Shown here: one piece after another, positions 9,132-18,427 of the stretch
Position numbering within the stretch: the stretch's first letter is position 1
Layout: the number at the start of each line of letters is the position of its first letter
Origin: Tolypothrix sp. FACHB-123
Lineage (GTDB): Bacteria; Cyanobacteriota; Cyanobacteriia; Cyanobacteriales; Nostocaceae
DNA length: 64,000 bases
Direction of reading: 5' to 3'
NCBI RefSeq assembly: GCF_014697075.1
Contig: NZ_JACJRE010000028.1
Location: 39,714-103,713 of the forward strand
Program-made: the position numbers and the translations under genes
Notes under the pieces: model-generated
The model's database searches: none
Told to the model about the DNA's origin: nothing
The model's input: only the letters and a program-made list of their open reading frames with translations

Positions 9132-9791
9132 TTAAACTGTTACTTTTGCAGTTGCCTGCTCTTTGGGGGAATTTTTGCTGTTTTTCTTTGTCAACAGTCC
9201 ACCCATACCAACAGCCATCAGTCCTAGGATTGTGCCGGGTTCTGGTACATATTTGGGGGTTTTTGTACTTGCTCCCAATCTGTAGTAAACGCTAATATGA
9301 GAAACATCCTTTATTTCTGTCTTTATTACCTCTTTCCCCTTTTTATCAATAGTAGTTACAGTTTTTTCAAATGGGGAATTCCAGGTTCCAAAAGTTTTTC
9401 CATCTTGAACCATGTAACCGACAAGGTTAGTCCCTTGACCAGATTTGAAGATGAGCATCACATCTTCCCATGAATTTTTAACTACGCTAGATATATTCCA
9501 ACTTCCAGATTGACCTGATTTTGTACCTGTATAACCAGAATTTTCACCGATTTTGCCACCGAATACCCAGTCGTTAAGCCCAAAGAATTTTTCACTATTA
9601 ACTGTCAAAGAACTACCATTGAGAAAATCTTGATTGGCAGTGTTGCTAACTTGGCATCCAGAAGTATTTGAGACGTTATCACTAATAACACTAGAACAAG
9701 CAAAAGTAGCTGCCTTTGCTGGTGCTGAAGCTGCCAACATCCCCACCGCTAGAATAGATGAACTTACTACCGTCGCCAATATTTTTTTCAT
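9132..9791 (-). CDS. PEP-CTERM sorting domain protein (219 aa)
   Basis: This is an exported protein with a signal peptide (ILATVVSSSILAVGMLAASA, cleavage near PAKAA at residue 28) and a C-terminal PEP-CTERM anchor. The anchor consists of the VPEPGT motif at about residue 182, a short hydrophobic helix (ILGLMAVGMGGLL) and a basic tail. Proteins of this kind are sorted by an exosortase and processed at the cell surface. The tail after the helix is longer than usual (about 22 residues). The middle part is rich in Gly, Ser, Asn and Thr and was not assigned to a family. Two cysteines near the mature N terminus could form a disulfide. Confidence 0.88.
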   Translation of the reverse strand: MKKILATVVSSSILAVGMLAASAPAKAATFACSSVISDNVSNTSGCQVSNTANQDFLNGSSLTVNSEKFFGLNDWVFGGKIGENSGYTGTKSGQSGSWNISSVVKNSWEDVMLIFKSGQGTNLVGYMVQDGKTFGTWNSPFEKTVTTIDKKGKEVIKTEIKDVSHISVYYRLGASTKTPKYVPEPGTILGLMAVGMGGLLTKKNSKNSPKEQATAKVTV

Positions 9792-10260
9792 AAAAAAATA
9801 TCTTTTCTCTCAAGACATACTAGAAAATACTTAGTTTTACCCAAAAAAATTCTGGATTCTTTTGTTCAAAAACTCTCTTCTGTCAAAATATTAATTAAAT
9901 ACAACATAGTCAATAAAAAAGCTAATATTTTTACCTTGTCTTTATAAAAGTTTTATTTACATAAAATTTTTAAAATATAAATATGAAAATCAGTATTCTT
10001 ACTTGGAAATAACTATTTTTTCATTGACATAAAAAATGATTATAGAGGCAAAAATTGTAGTGTTTATACGCAATATTTTTATAATAAAAACGATTATTAA
10101 CCATATTGCATATCTGATATTACAGATATGTCTAAAAATCAAACTAATATAGTGGACAATACCGTTCATATATGCATCTTCATATTGAATCGGTATAAAT
10201 GCGATCGCTTAAGCACCAACAGTACAAACAAGCGATCGCTTTTAGTTTAATTAAAGCTAA
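9792..10260. other. AT-rich intergenic region between divergent/tandem - strand genes
   Basis: No coding frame or RNA gene is recognised. The region is very AT-rich up to about 10140 and probably holds the promoter of the PEP-CTERM gene at its left side. Two HIP1 octamers lie at about 10201 and 10235, in a short stretch just after the end of the RodZ-like gene. Confidence 0.6.
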
Positions 10261-11349
10261 TTAAAGCGCTTCTGGTGGAGAAATATTCGGCCCAACAATC
10301 ACGCTGGTATTTGTAGATTTGAGTCCTGGTTTAGCTGTGTTTCCCTTGTTCTGGGTTGACTGAGGTAAAGATGAAGCTGGTTTGCTATCTACATCAACAT
10401 GCAGCGTTTTCTGTGAGTTTACTGGTTGATATACTAAAGACAATCCTCCGACTGCTCCAGCGACAAAAGCGGTGTAACCTACATATAAATGCATTGGGCG
10501 GATTTCCATTCCCAAACCACCACTCGCCTTTTGCGCCTGACACCAAGAAGGTAAAGCTGCTTGTGATTTTGCTATTTCTGGTTTGGGTAAAGAAGCTGCT
10601 AAATCTGTACCATTTAGCCCTAAAACATTGCCAATTACGCGAATAAAGCCACGAACAAACACATCTGCTGGTAATAGATCTATATTCCCCCTTTCCAACG
10701 CATCCATATGATGGATTGGTACATGGGTATGTTCTTTTAGTTCAATTAAAGACCATCCTTTAGATTCTCGTGCTTGCTGAAATTGTTGACCTATTTGACG
10801 CAACTTAATTGCATATTCTTCCGCTAGAGTTGGCTGATTTTCTTGAATCTGGGATACTTTTTGATTTTGATTCAACCACCGCTTCCAGGGGGTTGCTGTA
10901 AATTTAGATTCTGGTTTTGTGGCTAAATCTACAGATGTATCTGCTGCTGATGATAAATTGCCCGCACTTGGATGATTTACAGATTCTTGGGCGTGGGGTT
11001 TTATACTTGTTAAAGCTGGTGATGAATTACTAGATTCTTCTATTTTGTTACCAAAAGAAATACTAGTAACATCTGTCTGCGGATTGATATTTGTAACTTG
11101 TTGATGATGTGTTGCAAATTGCTGAAATGCTAAACCAATAGCTTCTCTACTGACAGCTTTAAATAAAATTTTTGCTTGTTCTGCGGATGACCCTAGCATC
11201 TGCTGTAAGCTGACTATAGCATTTTGATAAACCTTACTGCGATGCAATTTTGCTTCAATTTGTCCTAAGAGCGATCGCAATTCATCTTGAGAAATTTCAA
11301 TAGGAGTATTTCCAGGAATTGTGACTAAATATACAGGTGCCATAGCCAT
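10261..11349 (-). CDS. RodZ-like helix-turn-helix membrane protein (362 aa)
   Basis: Residues about 185-260 form a RodZ-type helix-turn-helix (IGQQFQQARESKGWSLIEL, then HVPIHHMDALERGNI and FVRGFIRVIGNVLGLN). A single membrane helix follows at about 287-307 (LYVGYTAFVAGAVGGLSLVY) and then a Ser/Thr/Asn/Pro-rich C-terminal tail that would lie outside the cytoplasm. The first 100 residues are a helical region not found in standard RodZ. RodZ links the MreB cytoskeleton to the cell-wall machinery; here the role is inferred from the domain. The gene appears to be monocistronic. HIP1 occurs inside. Confidence 0.75.
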   Translation of the reverse strand: MAMAPVYLVTIPGNTPIEISQDELRSLLGQIEAKLHRSKVYQNAIVSLQQMLGSSAEQAKILFKAVSREAIGLAFQQFATHHQQVTNINPQTDVTSISFGNKIEESSNSSPALTSIKPHAQESVNHPSAGNLSSAADTSVDLATKPESKFTATPWKRWLNQNQKVSQIQENQPTLAEEYAIKLRQIGQQFQQARESKGWSLIELKEHTHVPIHHMDALERGNIDLLPADVFVRGFIRVIGNVLGLNGTDLAASLPKPEIAKSQAALPSWCQAQKASGGLGMEIRPMHLYVGYTAFVAGAVGGLSLVYQPVNSQKTLHVDVDSKPASSLPQSTQNKGNTAKPGLKSTNTSVIVGPNISPPEAL

Positions 11350-11441
11350 AATTTAAATCTTTTCCAGTACTGGAGTAAATAGTAGTTCTACCTGTATAAT
11401 TTCTTCTTTTATTTGCTAACTGTTCCGGATTATTTTTATTG

Positions 11442-11640
11442 CGCTTCTCTACGAGACGCTACGCGAACGCATGTCAAAAGTCAGTTGTCAGTTGTCAGTT
11501 GTTGAAAGGATTTGATCTAATACCCCAACCCCTTGTGGATGGAGTTTTTTATTAGTCAGCCATTCACGAAAAAATCTCACAACCAAACATGAAAATCTGT
11601 CTTTCCTATACCCAATGCCCCATGCCTCATGCCCATTTTC
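11442..11640. repeat. Short dispersed repeats: CTACGAGACGCTACGCG element, TCAGTTG heptamers, TGCCCAT heptamers
   Basis: This region downstream of the hydrolase gene holds three common repeat types: a GAGACGCTACGCGAACGC palindromic fragment at 11448-11470, a TCAGTTG tandem run at 11480-11502, and degenerate AATGCCCCATGCC heptamers at 11609-11640. No gene is supported here. Confidence 0.7.
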
Positions 11641-11643
11641 AAG

Positions 11644-12537
11644 TTATTTATAGTGTGTATAAACTTGTTGCACAAAATCATTCACCCATTGCAGATATTG
11701 CACGCCAGCTAAATCTGCAACGTTGTTATGTCCTCCACCTGGAAGCAAAATCAAGTTTTTGGGTTCAGGTGCGATCGCATATAATTCTTGGCTCATAAAA
11801 GACGGCACGGTTGAATCGGCAGTACCATGTATAAATAAAACTGGCACTCTTAAATTTGGTACTTTTTTAACCGATTCAAATCGCTGGGTCAGAATTAAAT
11901 CGACGGGGAAAATTCCGAACAAGTTCCTATGGGTGATTACCTCACGAATAGAAGTAAAAGAACTTTCCACAATCAGTCCAGCTGCATCAGGCTGTTTGAC
12001 AGCCAAGTCAATAGCTATTGCACCCCCCAAGGAATGACCATAGATAAAAATGTCTTTTGGTGAAATCTTGAGATGCTGTACCAGATAATTCCAAGCTGTA
12101 GCGGCATCCTGATATACTTTATTTTCATTAGGGAAAGCACCGCCACTGCGACCATAACCCCGGTAATCAATTAACAACACAGAAAACCCTAGTTGATACA
12201 ATCGATAGGCATGGTTAAGGTTTGCACCAATATTGATACCGTTACCGTGTAAATACAACAAAACGTTGGTATGGGGATGCTTACCTGCAATCCACCAACC
12301 GTGGATATGTTCTACTTTACCTGAGCGCGCTGGTACAGGTAACCAAACTTCTTCATAAGCAACATTAAACAATTCTGGCGTATTTTCCAGGATACTAGAA
12401 GGAAAGAAGATAAATCTAGTTTGCTGAAGAAATAAAAATATACATAGGCCAAAATAAGCGATCGCCGCAATCATCCCGAAACAAAGTACCACCTTGAACA
12501 AAAAATTTAATGGTAGGTGCAGCTTGTCTATTATCAT
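11644..12537 (-). CDS. Membrane-anchored alpha/beta hydrolase (297 aa)
   Basis: The N terminus has a membrane helix (FKVVLCFGMIAAIAYFGLCIFL, about residues 14-35). The rest is an alpha/beta hydrolase fold: oxyanion region LYLHGNGINIG, nucleophile Ser in GHSLGG, acid Asp in HGTADSTVP and catalytic His in PGGGHNN. The pattern fits the family of bem46/YfhR-like membrane hydrolases whose substrates are mostly unknown. It lies alone between gatA and the RodZ-like gene on the same strand, with about 300 bases on either side, so no operon is evident. All three catalytic residues are present, so it should be active. Confidence 0.88.
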   Translation of the reverse strand: MIIDKLHLPLNFLFKVVLCFGMIAAIAYFGLCIFLFLQQTRFIFFPSSILENTPELFNVAYEEVWLPVPARSGKVEHIHGWWIAGKHPHTNVLLYLHGNGINIGANLNHAYRLYQLGFSVLLIDYRGYGRSGGAFPNENKVYQDAATAWNYLVQHLKISPKDIFIYGHSLGGAIAIDLAVKQPDAAGLIVESSFTSIREVITHRNLFGIFPVDLILTQRFESVKKVPNLRVPVLFIHGTADSTVPSFMSQELYAIAPEPKNLILLPGGGHNNVADLAGVQYLQWVNDFVQQVYTHYK

Positions 12538-12845
12538 TTACCCAATTCGGTAAAATTACTTGTATTTGTAAACATGAAAAAAATTTCCTAACTGGTAACT
12601 TAGTAATTGCCCAGTTAGGATCAACCCAAACAGAAAAACTTTAATGAGCTTGAATTATTAGTACTATTATATACAATAATTTACAACACTTTACTATTTA
12701 AGTAAACAGTGTTGACAGCAGTACTCCAGGTTAGGGGAAGCAGGGAGCATAGGGGGACAAGGGAAGAGAAAAATGACTATTACCCCATACCCAATGCCCA
12801 ATGCCCAATGCCCAATGCCCAATGCCCCATGCCCAATACCCATCA
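12538..12845. repeat. Intergenic stretch with TGCCCAA heptamer array
   Basis: Between gatA and the hydrolase gene no gene is seen. A tandem run of the 7-base unit AATGCCC, about eight copies, fills 12783-12842 and abuts the gatA stop. It is preceded by AGCAGGGAGCATAGGGGGAC-like spacer sequence. An open frame across the array is only a product of the repeat. Confidence 0.85.
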
Positions 12846-14306
12846 TTAAACTATCTCTGGTTGACGATTGTGCCAAGTAGTTGATTGCTCATAAGCGTGA
12901 GCTACTTGGAAGAGTTGGTCTTCCCGCAGTACTTTACCAATTAGCTGTAAGCCAATAGGTAAGCCTTGTTCATCAAATCCGCAAGGTACGCTTAAGCCTG
13001 GTAAACCTGCAAGGTTGACAGGAATCGTCATCAAGTCAGTTAAGTACATGCTCAAGGGGTCGGTTGTTTTTTCCCCGGCTTTAAATGCTGTCGTGGGTGC
13101 AGTCGGACAAACCAACACATCAACTTGTTCAAAAGCTTTTTCAAAGTCTTGCTTAATTAAAGTCCGGACTTTTTGCGCCTTGAGATAGTAAGCATCATAA
13201 TAACCAGCAGACAGGGCATAAGTACCAATCATAATCCGCCGCTTAACTTCAGAACCAAAACCTGTGGCGCGAGTACGAGTGTACATTGACAGCAAATTAT
13301 CAGCGTCAGGAACCCTTAAGCCATACTTCACACCATCATAACGAGCGAGGTTAGCTGATGCTTCTGATGGGGCGATGATGTAATAGCTAGGTAATCCGTA
13401 GCGGAAGTTAGCGCAGGAAACTACATGAATTTCTGCACCCAAATGTTGTAATTGTTCGATGGCTTTAGTAACTGCTTTTTCTACCACCGAGTCCAAGCCT
13501 TCACCAAAGGTTTCTTTGATGATACCGATGCGGATTTTCTTTCTGGCTTTCAGGTCTGGTTTTAAGCTAGCAGCATAATCGGGAATTTCCACTTTTAAGC
13601 TAGTGGAGTCTTTAGGATCGTAACCCGCGATCGCACTTAATAATATAGCCGCATCTTCTACTGTCCGCCCAAACGGCCCGATTTGATCCAAAGAAGAAGC
13701 GTAAGCCACCAAACCATAACGCGAAACCAAGCCATAAGTAGGTTTCAAGCCAACTACACCACAAAACGAAGCTGGTTGACGAATTGAACCCCCAGTATCC
13801 GAACCCAGAGCGACAACGCATTCATCAGCCGCCACCGCAGCAGCCGAACCGCCAGAAGAACCGCCAGGAACCCGCGATAAATCCCAAGGATTCGCCGTCA
13901 CTTGGTAAGCTGAGTTTTCTGTGGAACTACCCATAGCAAACTCATCCAAGTTGGTTTTACCCACCATCACCGCCCCAGCATCAGCCAGTTTTTGCGTTAC
14001 CGTTGATTCATAAGGCGGCACAAAATTTTCTAAAATCCGGGAAGCGCAGGTGGTGGTAATGCCTTTAGTACAAAGATTGTCTTTAATCCCGATAGGAATC
14101 CCTGCTAACAGTCCAATTTCCTCACCAGCCGCGATTTTTGCATCCACCGCACGAGCCTGGTCTAACGCCTGTTGTGCAGTTACACACAAGAAACTGTGCA
14201 ATTTCGGTTCTAAAGCTTGGATACGGTCTAAAGCTTCTTGGGTAATTTCAACAGCAGAACGTTCTTTTTTAATTAATTGTTCGTGCAACTCGCGGATGAA
14301 TGCCAT
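12846..14306 (-). CDS. gatA: Aspartyl/glutamyl-tRNA(Asn/Gln) amidotransferase subunit A
   Basis: GatA is the amidase subunit of the GatCAB complex, which converts Glu-tRNA(Gln) to Gln-tRNA(Gln) in the cytoplasm; it hydrolyses glutamine and passes on ammonia. The 486-aa length is normal. The amidase-signature triad is complete: Lys75 in [10 protein letters not shown], Ser150 in [11 protein letters not shown] and Ser174 in [12 protein letters not shown], the same spacing as in characterised GatA. The start at 14306 has a purine-rich GGAAGCAATC stretch just upstream. No gatB or gatC lies nearby, as is usual in cyanobacteria. The identification is certain. Confidence 0.97.
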   Translation of the reverse strand: MAFIRELHEQLIKKERSAVEITQEALDRIQALEPKLHSFLCVTAQQALDQARAVDAKIAAGEEIGLLAGIPIGIKDNLCTKGITTTCASRILENFVPPYESTVTQKLADAGAVMVGKTNLDEFAMGSSTENSAYQVTANPWDLSRVPGGSSGGSAAAVAADECVVALGSDTGGSIRQPASFCGVVGLKPTYGLVSRYGLVAYASSLDQIGPFGRTVEDAAILLSAIAGYDPKDSTSLKVEIPDYAASLKPDLKARKKIRIGIIKETFGEGLDSVVEKAVTKAIEQLQHLGAEIHVVSCANFRYGLPSYYIIAPSEASANLARYDGVKYGLRVPDADNLLSMYTRTRATGFGSEVKRRIMIGTYALSAGYYDAYYLKAQKVRTLIKQDFEKAFEQVDVLVCPTAPTTAFKAGEKTTDPLSMYLTDLMTIPVNLAGLPGLSVPCGFDEQGLPIGLQLIGKVLREDQLFQVAHAYEQSTTWHNRQPEIV

Positions 14307-14352
14307 GATTGCTTCCTTTATGTCTCAAGTCATTGATTTTAGTACATTATGA

Positions 14353-14384
14353 TTGGGAATTGGGCATTGGGCATTGGGCATTGG
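14353..14384. repeat. ATTGGGC heptamer array upstream of gatA
   Basis: About four to five tandem copies of the 7-base unit TTGGGCA, the reverse complement of the TGCCCAA family found elsewhere in the window, lie between gatA and the divergent dnaE C half. Confidence 0.85.
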
Positions 14385-14510
14385 TTATTTGTCTTCCCTA
14401 GCCTCTAGCCCCTACACTTTGCAATAGATTTTATATTATTGTCATTACCTAGCTGACAATCGCGATCGCTCTTTACAGCATTTCATAAATTTACTGAAAA
14501 TATTAATCAT

Positions 14511-14618
14511 ATGGTCAAAATAGTTACACGTAAATCATTGGGTACAAAAAATGTCTACGATATTGGAGTAGAACAAGACCATAATTTTGCCATCAAAAAT
14601 GGTTTCATCGCTTCTAAT
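14511..14618 (+). other. Split DnaE intein C fragment (IntC, 36 residues)
   Basis: This is the coding part for residues 1-36. The sequence closely resembles the C fragments of the fast-splicing Nostoc-type DnaE inteins as I remember them, including NVYDIGVE, block F DHNFA(I/L)KNGF and terminal IASN. The first extein codon TGT (Cys+1) is at 14619-14621. Confidence 0.96.
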
Positions 14619-15860
14619 TGTTTTAATAAATCCCATTCCACTGCTTATGGGTATGTAACTTATCAAACAGCATATTTAAAAGCTAATTTTCCTTTAGAAT
14701 ACATGGCCGCTTTATTGACGGCTAACAGTGGCGACACCGACAAGGTGCAAAAATATATCGCCACCTGTATGAGTATGAATATTCAAATCGAGCCGCCAGA
14801 TATTAATCGCTCTGGGGTAGATTTTACACCAGCAGGCAATAAAATATTGTTTGGATTTTCAGCAGTTCGGAATGTGGGACAAAATGCGATCGCATCTATT
14901 TTAGAAGCCAGAGAGGAAGGTGGCGAGTTTAAATCTTTGGGGGATTTTTGCGATCGCATCGATTTACGTTCTGTTAACAAGCGGACTTTGGAATCGTTAA
15001 TATCTTGCGGTGCTTTCGACAAAATTCAATCTAACCGTCACCAACTGACTCAAGACTTACCACTAGTGTATGATTGGGCACAATCTCGCGCTAAAGACCG
15101 AGCCAGCGGTCAGGGTAGTATTTTTGACTTATTAGGGGGTTTCTCGGCTGCTAATGAGAAAAAAGCGAATAATGCTTTTGAAATTGCACCGAAAGCTCAA
15201 GCTGTTTCCGATTACCCTCCCCAGGAAAAATTACGGATGGAAAAGGAAATTTTGGGTTTTTATGTGTCCGATCATCCCCTCAAAGCAATTAAGCAATCAT
15301 CTCTAGTGCTAGCGCCAATTAATCTTTCCCAGCTTGGTGAACAAAGGGATGATACATTGGTTTGCGCCGTGATTATGCTCAATGGTGTGAAAAAAGTGAT
15401 CACCAAAAAAGGCGATCCAATGGCTATTTTACAAATTGAAGATTTAACTGCTCAATCAGAAGCCATAGTCTTTCCCAAAAATTATGAACGTATTAGTTCG
15501 CTATTACAAGTTGATGCGAGATTAATTATTTGGGGAAAAGTAGACCGCCGAGACGAACAAACGCAATTTATTGTGGAAGATGCTGAAGTGGTTGATACCG
15601 TCAAACTAGTAATGGTAGAACTAACTCCTTCCCAAGCAGTCAACATTGAAGAACGCGATCGCTTACGAAGTGTGTTGAAAGAACAATCGGGAGACAAAGA
15701 AAAAGCTAAAATACCCGTGATTGGCATAGTTAAAGATGGAAATTCCCGCCAACTTGTGCGATTTGGTCGCCAATTTTGGGTACAAGATTCTCTCAGCACG
15801 GTTATCGCTCTACAAAATGCTAGATTCCCAGCACATATTAAGCCACTAACAGGTAGTTAA
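14511..15860 (+). CDS. dnaE: DNA polymerase III alpha subunit, C-terminal half with split intein C fragment
   Basis: The replicative polymerase is encoded in two halves in these cyanobacteria and joined by protein trans-splicing. The first 36 residues are the intein C fragment, ending with the conserved splice junction GFIASN followed by Cys37-Phe-Asn of the extein. Residues 37-449 are the C-extein: it contains KSHSTAYGYVTYQTAYLKAN, the KEILGFYVSDHPL segment and a C-terminal OB-fold region. The N half with the catalytic polymerase residues and IntN is not in this window, as expected for an unlinked split gene. The product has no polymerase function until spliced. The identification is certain. 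Confidence 0.97.
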   Translation: MVKIVTRKSLGTKNVYDIGVEQDHNFAIKNGFIASNCFNKSHSTAYGYVTYQTAYLKANFPLEYMAALLTANSGDTDKVQKYIATCMSMNIQIEPPDINRSGVDFTPAGNKILFGFSAVRNVGQNAIASILEAREEGGEFKSLGDFCDRIDLRSVNKRTLESLISCGAFDKIQSNRHQLTQDLPLVYDWAQSRAKDRASGQGSIFDLLGGFSAANEKKANNAFEIAPKAQAVSDYPPQEKLRMEKEILGFYVSDHPLKAIKQSSLVLAPINLSQLGEQRDDTLVCAVIMLNGVKKVITKKGDPMAILQIEDLTAQSEAIVFPKNYERISSLLQVDARLIIWGKVDRRDEQTQFIVEDAEVVDTVKLVMVELTPSQAVNIEERDRLRSVLKEQSGDKEKAKIPVIGIVKDGNSRQLVRFGRQFWVQDSLSTVIALQNARFPAHIKPLTGS

Positions 15861-16074
15861 GGTAGAAAAAATGTTAGATCATTTGCATCATTACTGATAT
15901 TTGCTGAATGAGCTTGACATAACATTTACTACTACGTCAACAGTATATAGCCGGAGACAAAAGGCTCTGTAGTCTGTTTTTTGGTTACTTATGCGGATGA
16001 TACTCCCCAGTTTAAATGGTATCTTTTGATGCTATGCCATTTAGGCAATAGTCAGGGGAAGGAGCTAGGATTTG

Positions 16075-16617
16075 ATGATCGTCAATGATCTACATAAATT
16101 TGTCTCATATTGTAAAAGAGTTCAACCCCAAACATATGAGGATATCAAAAAATTTTTTGAAGGAGTGATTGTCTTTCCCTATGACAAAGAGCTGCTATTG
16201 CAAGCCTATTTATTTTTAAATATCAAAACTTTGTTTCCTTCATGCACTGAATTACTGTTATTTGAAAAGTCACCAATTGCAGATTATACAGATTTAGGTA
16301 AATGTGATTTCGTTTACCTGACAAATCGGGGTAATCTATTGTTGATTGAAACTAAATTTATTGATACAGAAGCAACAGGAGCTACAGAAAGAAAAAGAAG
16401 GAATAAACATAGAAATAAGGTTTTTGAACAAGTTATTACCTTAAAAAGCAGATTTAGCGAATATTGGCATATCCGCAGTGAGCAATTAGAATGTGGAGTT
16501 TTTACGACAGATCCAGAAGTGGATTGGCGGGGTAATGGTGTCAACGTAGTCACTAAATCAGTCACTATTGAACATCTGGAAAAATGGCGCAGAAATTATC
16601 AAATAATTCGTGATTAA
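16075..16617 (+). CDS. Putative PD-(D/E)XK-fold nuclease, orphan (180 aa)
   Basis: I do not recognise a named family, but residues 75-95 (GKCDFVYLTNRGNLLLIETK) fit the core of a PD-(D/E)XK nuclease: Asp78 ends one strand, and Glu92-Thr-Lys94 ends the next strand after a hydrophobic LLLI run. A basic stretch follows (ERKRRNKHRNK, about 105-115) and could contact nucleic acid. The ATG at 16075 is chosen because AAGGAG at 16059-16064 lies 10 bases before it; a TTG one codon earlier is possible. The gene stands alone with no methylase or helicase beside it, so a restriction system is not indicated. Confidence 0.6.
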   Translation: MIVNDLHKFVSYCKRVQPQTYEDIKKFFEGVIVFPYDKELLLQAYLFLNIKTLFPSCTELLLFEKSPIADYTDLGKCDFVYLTNRGNLLLIETKFIDTEATGATERKRRNKHRNKVFEQVITLKSRFSEYWHIRSEQLECGVFTTDPEVDWRGNGVNVVTKSVTIEHLEKWRRNYQIIRD

Positions 16618-16954
16618 TTAGGGATGATTAATTATTACTTCCAAGTACAAACATTCTAATAAAAATATCTTTGTCTATTAACGAAGTATTCTAATTATTT
16701 TTTTACTTGTATAAATTAATCTTTTTGTCTAAATCAGCCTCTAATACGACTAACAGAAATTGGTAATTTCTAATACTCTGCCTGAAGCAACACTGAAATT
16801 TAAACGTAAATATCGTAAATCTGCTTAATAAGTCAAATTTGTTACATTTATCAGCCTATGACTTCGAGCTTATACAACTTAGACCGGATCTAAAACTTTA
16901 TTTTCCAGCCAGCTATATTACTGAACCCGCATTCTCAGCAAAAATTTAGTACAA
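16618..16954. other. AT-rich intergenic region
   Basis: No gene, RNA or clear hairpin is recognised. A short imperfect inverted repeat (AGAAATTGGTAATTTCT, 16755-16771) is the only structure seen. Confidence 0.5.
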
Positions 16955-17452
16955 ATGTACCAAAAGCTGCTAAAATGCCTTCAACGCCAGTTAGCCATAA
17001 TCAGAACAAGTATGAAAAAAATCACAGACAACTGCACAAAACCTTATTTAAGCGAAATTTCATCATTGTCACCACTAAAAAATACATCCACTGCGTTAGT
17101 CAAAAGCTTTGGTAAAGCCATTACGCCATTGCAATTGCCAGACAATGATAGAGACAATGATTGGGATTGTTTACTAGTGCAAGCACAACGCATCAATCAA
17201 ATGGCTGCACAGTTGGAAGCAATGATTTTAGAGTTCAAGACAATAGCCAGCAAACTGCAAGAAAAAGGAAAGCCATACAAAAGCATTTGTCAGTATTTAC
17301 CAGTTAGCGTTCCTTGGGTAATCCAAAAGCCAGACGAGTCATTTATCTTGACAATGCAAAAAGTAGATATCTTCCAAGCCGAAAGACAAGCAGCACAGCT
17401 AGCACAGCAACTACGTCAGCATAGCAAAAGTAAAGAAGAGCGATCGCACTGA
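16955..17452 (+). CDS. Hypothetical soluble coiled-coil protein (165 aa)
   Basis: The protein is not recognised. It has no signal peptide or membrane helix. Residues about 80-105 and 140-160 look like amphipathic helices (RINQMAAQLEAMILEFKTIASKLQ; AERQAAQLAQQLRQH), which suggests a coiled coil. A central motif SICQYLPVSVPWVIQKPD lies between them. A second ATG at 17012 is a possible start. A HIP1 octamer overlaps its 3' end. It is isolated, with almost 340 bases upstream and 287 downstream free of genes. Confidence 0.6.
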   Translation: MYQKLLKCLQRQLAIIRTSMKKITDNCTKPYLSEISSLSPLKNTSTALVKSFGKAITPLQLPDNDRDNDWDCLLVQAQRINQMAAQLEAMILEFKTIASKLQEKGKPYKSICQYLPVSVPWVIQKPDESFILTMQKVDIFQAERQAAQLAQQLRQHSKSKEERSH

Positions 17453-17739
17453 AGAGAGGGGACGATTACTCAAAACAGACAACAGACAACTGACGATCCA
17501 CAAATCTTAAAGATAGGAAACCCCAACTACAGCCCAACCTATAAACTCTAAAAGTTATGCTGATTTAAAGTGGTAATAGAATTCTTGCTCACAGTCTCTA
17601 TTACCACAAGCCTTTGTAGTTGGCAGAAACTTTACTGTCAAAGCGCAAAGGCGAAACTCGCCTAATAGCTGCACTGAGAACAATCATCGTAGTGCAACAT
17701 CAGGAACAATTAATCAGCAGATAAAGAGGTACGGAAAAA

Positions 17740-18066
17740 ATGTTAAGGACTCTTTTGGTAATCGCCATTGGTTTCTTACCATCCCTGTTCTCCTTGTGGG
17801 TTATCCGCAAAACTCATTTGCGGACACGTTTAAGGATGAGACAAGCAGCCATGAATGTTTCCGGGATGCGGATGAGACAAAATATCCGGCCAGTTGAAGG
17901 CGAACGCTATTATCTAGAAGGGGTTGGTTACCTAGTAGGTGACATCAGCTGTAAATTCAATGCTAGATCCGGCTATATTCGCTGTGCTGTCAATCCCGAC
18001 GGGCCGTGTCAGGGATGTCGTCACTACGAACCAAAGGAATTGGCTGGAAGCGAACAGAGGACTTGA
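17740..18066 (+). CDS. Conserved cyanobacterial cysteine-containing membrane protein (DUF6464-like, 108 aa)
   Basis: The product has an N-terminal hydrophobic helix (LLVIAIGFLPSLFSLWVI), then a basic region rich in Arg and Met (RTRLRMRQ, GMRMRQN), and a C-terminal domain with four cysteines: GDISCKFNARSGYIRCAVNP, then GPCQGCRHYEP. The cysteine pattern suggests metal binding or disulfides. I recall this type of protein as conserved in filamentous cyanobacteria under a DUF6464 label, but the label is from memory. A GAGG ribosome binding site precedes the ATG. The protein encoded at 62751-63137 has a related CAVxP plus Cys pattern. The function is unknown. Confidence 0.75.
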   Translation: MLRTLLVIAIGFLPSLFSLWVIRKTHLRTRLRMRQAAMNVSGMRMRQNIRPVEGERYYLEGVGYLVGDISCKFNARSGYIRCAVNPDGPCQGCRHYEPKELAGSEQRT

Positions 18067-18427
18067 AAATGTTTAAATTTATAAACTTTTTCTACCTAGC
18101 CTAGCTCATCCAATCTCCAATAATTTTAAAAACAATAGCAATATTTTTGTGATTAATTAACATTAAATAACCAAATAATAGCGACAATTAATAATAATTT
18201 TTTGAGCTAATGTATTGCTTAAAGATAACCTTTTTTTAACCTTTTAAGAAAGGCTACTAAGGATTTTAAATCCTAAAAATTAATTTGTCTAGATTTTTTT
18301 TTGCTCAACAATAACCTATAGTTTTAATAATTTAATATCGGTAGATATACAGTAGTCGCTAACAAAATAAGTTACTAGTATACAGAAATAAATAGTAACA
18401 AAAAATTATCCGACTATTGTTAATGAT
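18067..18427. other. AT-rich intergenic region upstream of the PhnD-like gene
   Basis: No gene is seen. It must hold the promoter of the binding protein/kinase operon. A possible Pho-box-like pair of direct repeats lies at 18224-18242 and is listed separately. Confidence 0.55.
18224..18242 (+). promoter_or_regulatory. Candidate Pho-box-like direct repeats
   Basis: GATAACCT (18224-18231) and TTTAACCT (18235-18242) are spaced by 11 bases start to start, the geometry of cyanobacterial PhoB boxes (8-base units with 3-base gaps). Only two of the usual three units are seen, about 190 bases before the PhnD-like gene, in AT-rich DNA. The call is weak. Confidence 0.25.

Noticed and set aside
12694-12876. 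Open frame on - through the heptamer array beside gatA
   Set aside because: The peptide is only a translation of the TGCCCAA repeats and overlaps the end of gatA.
15950-16020. Small RNA candidate downstream of dnaE
   Set aside because: AGCC...GGCT and AGTCTG pieces suggest a weak stem only; no promoter or terminator pair was found.
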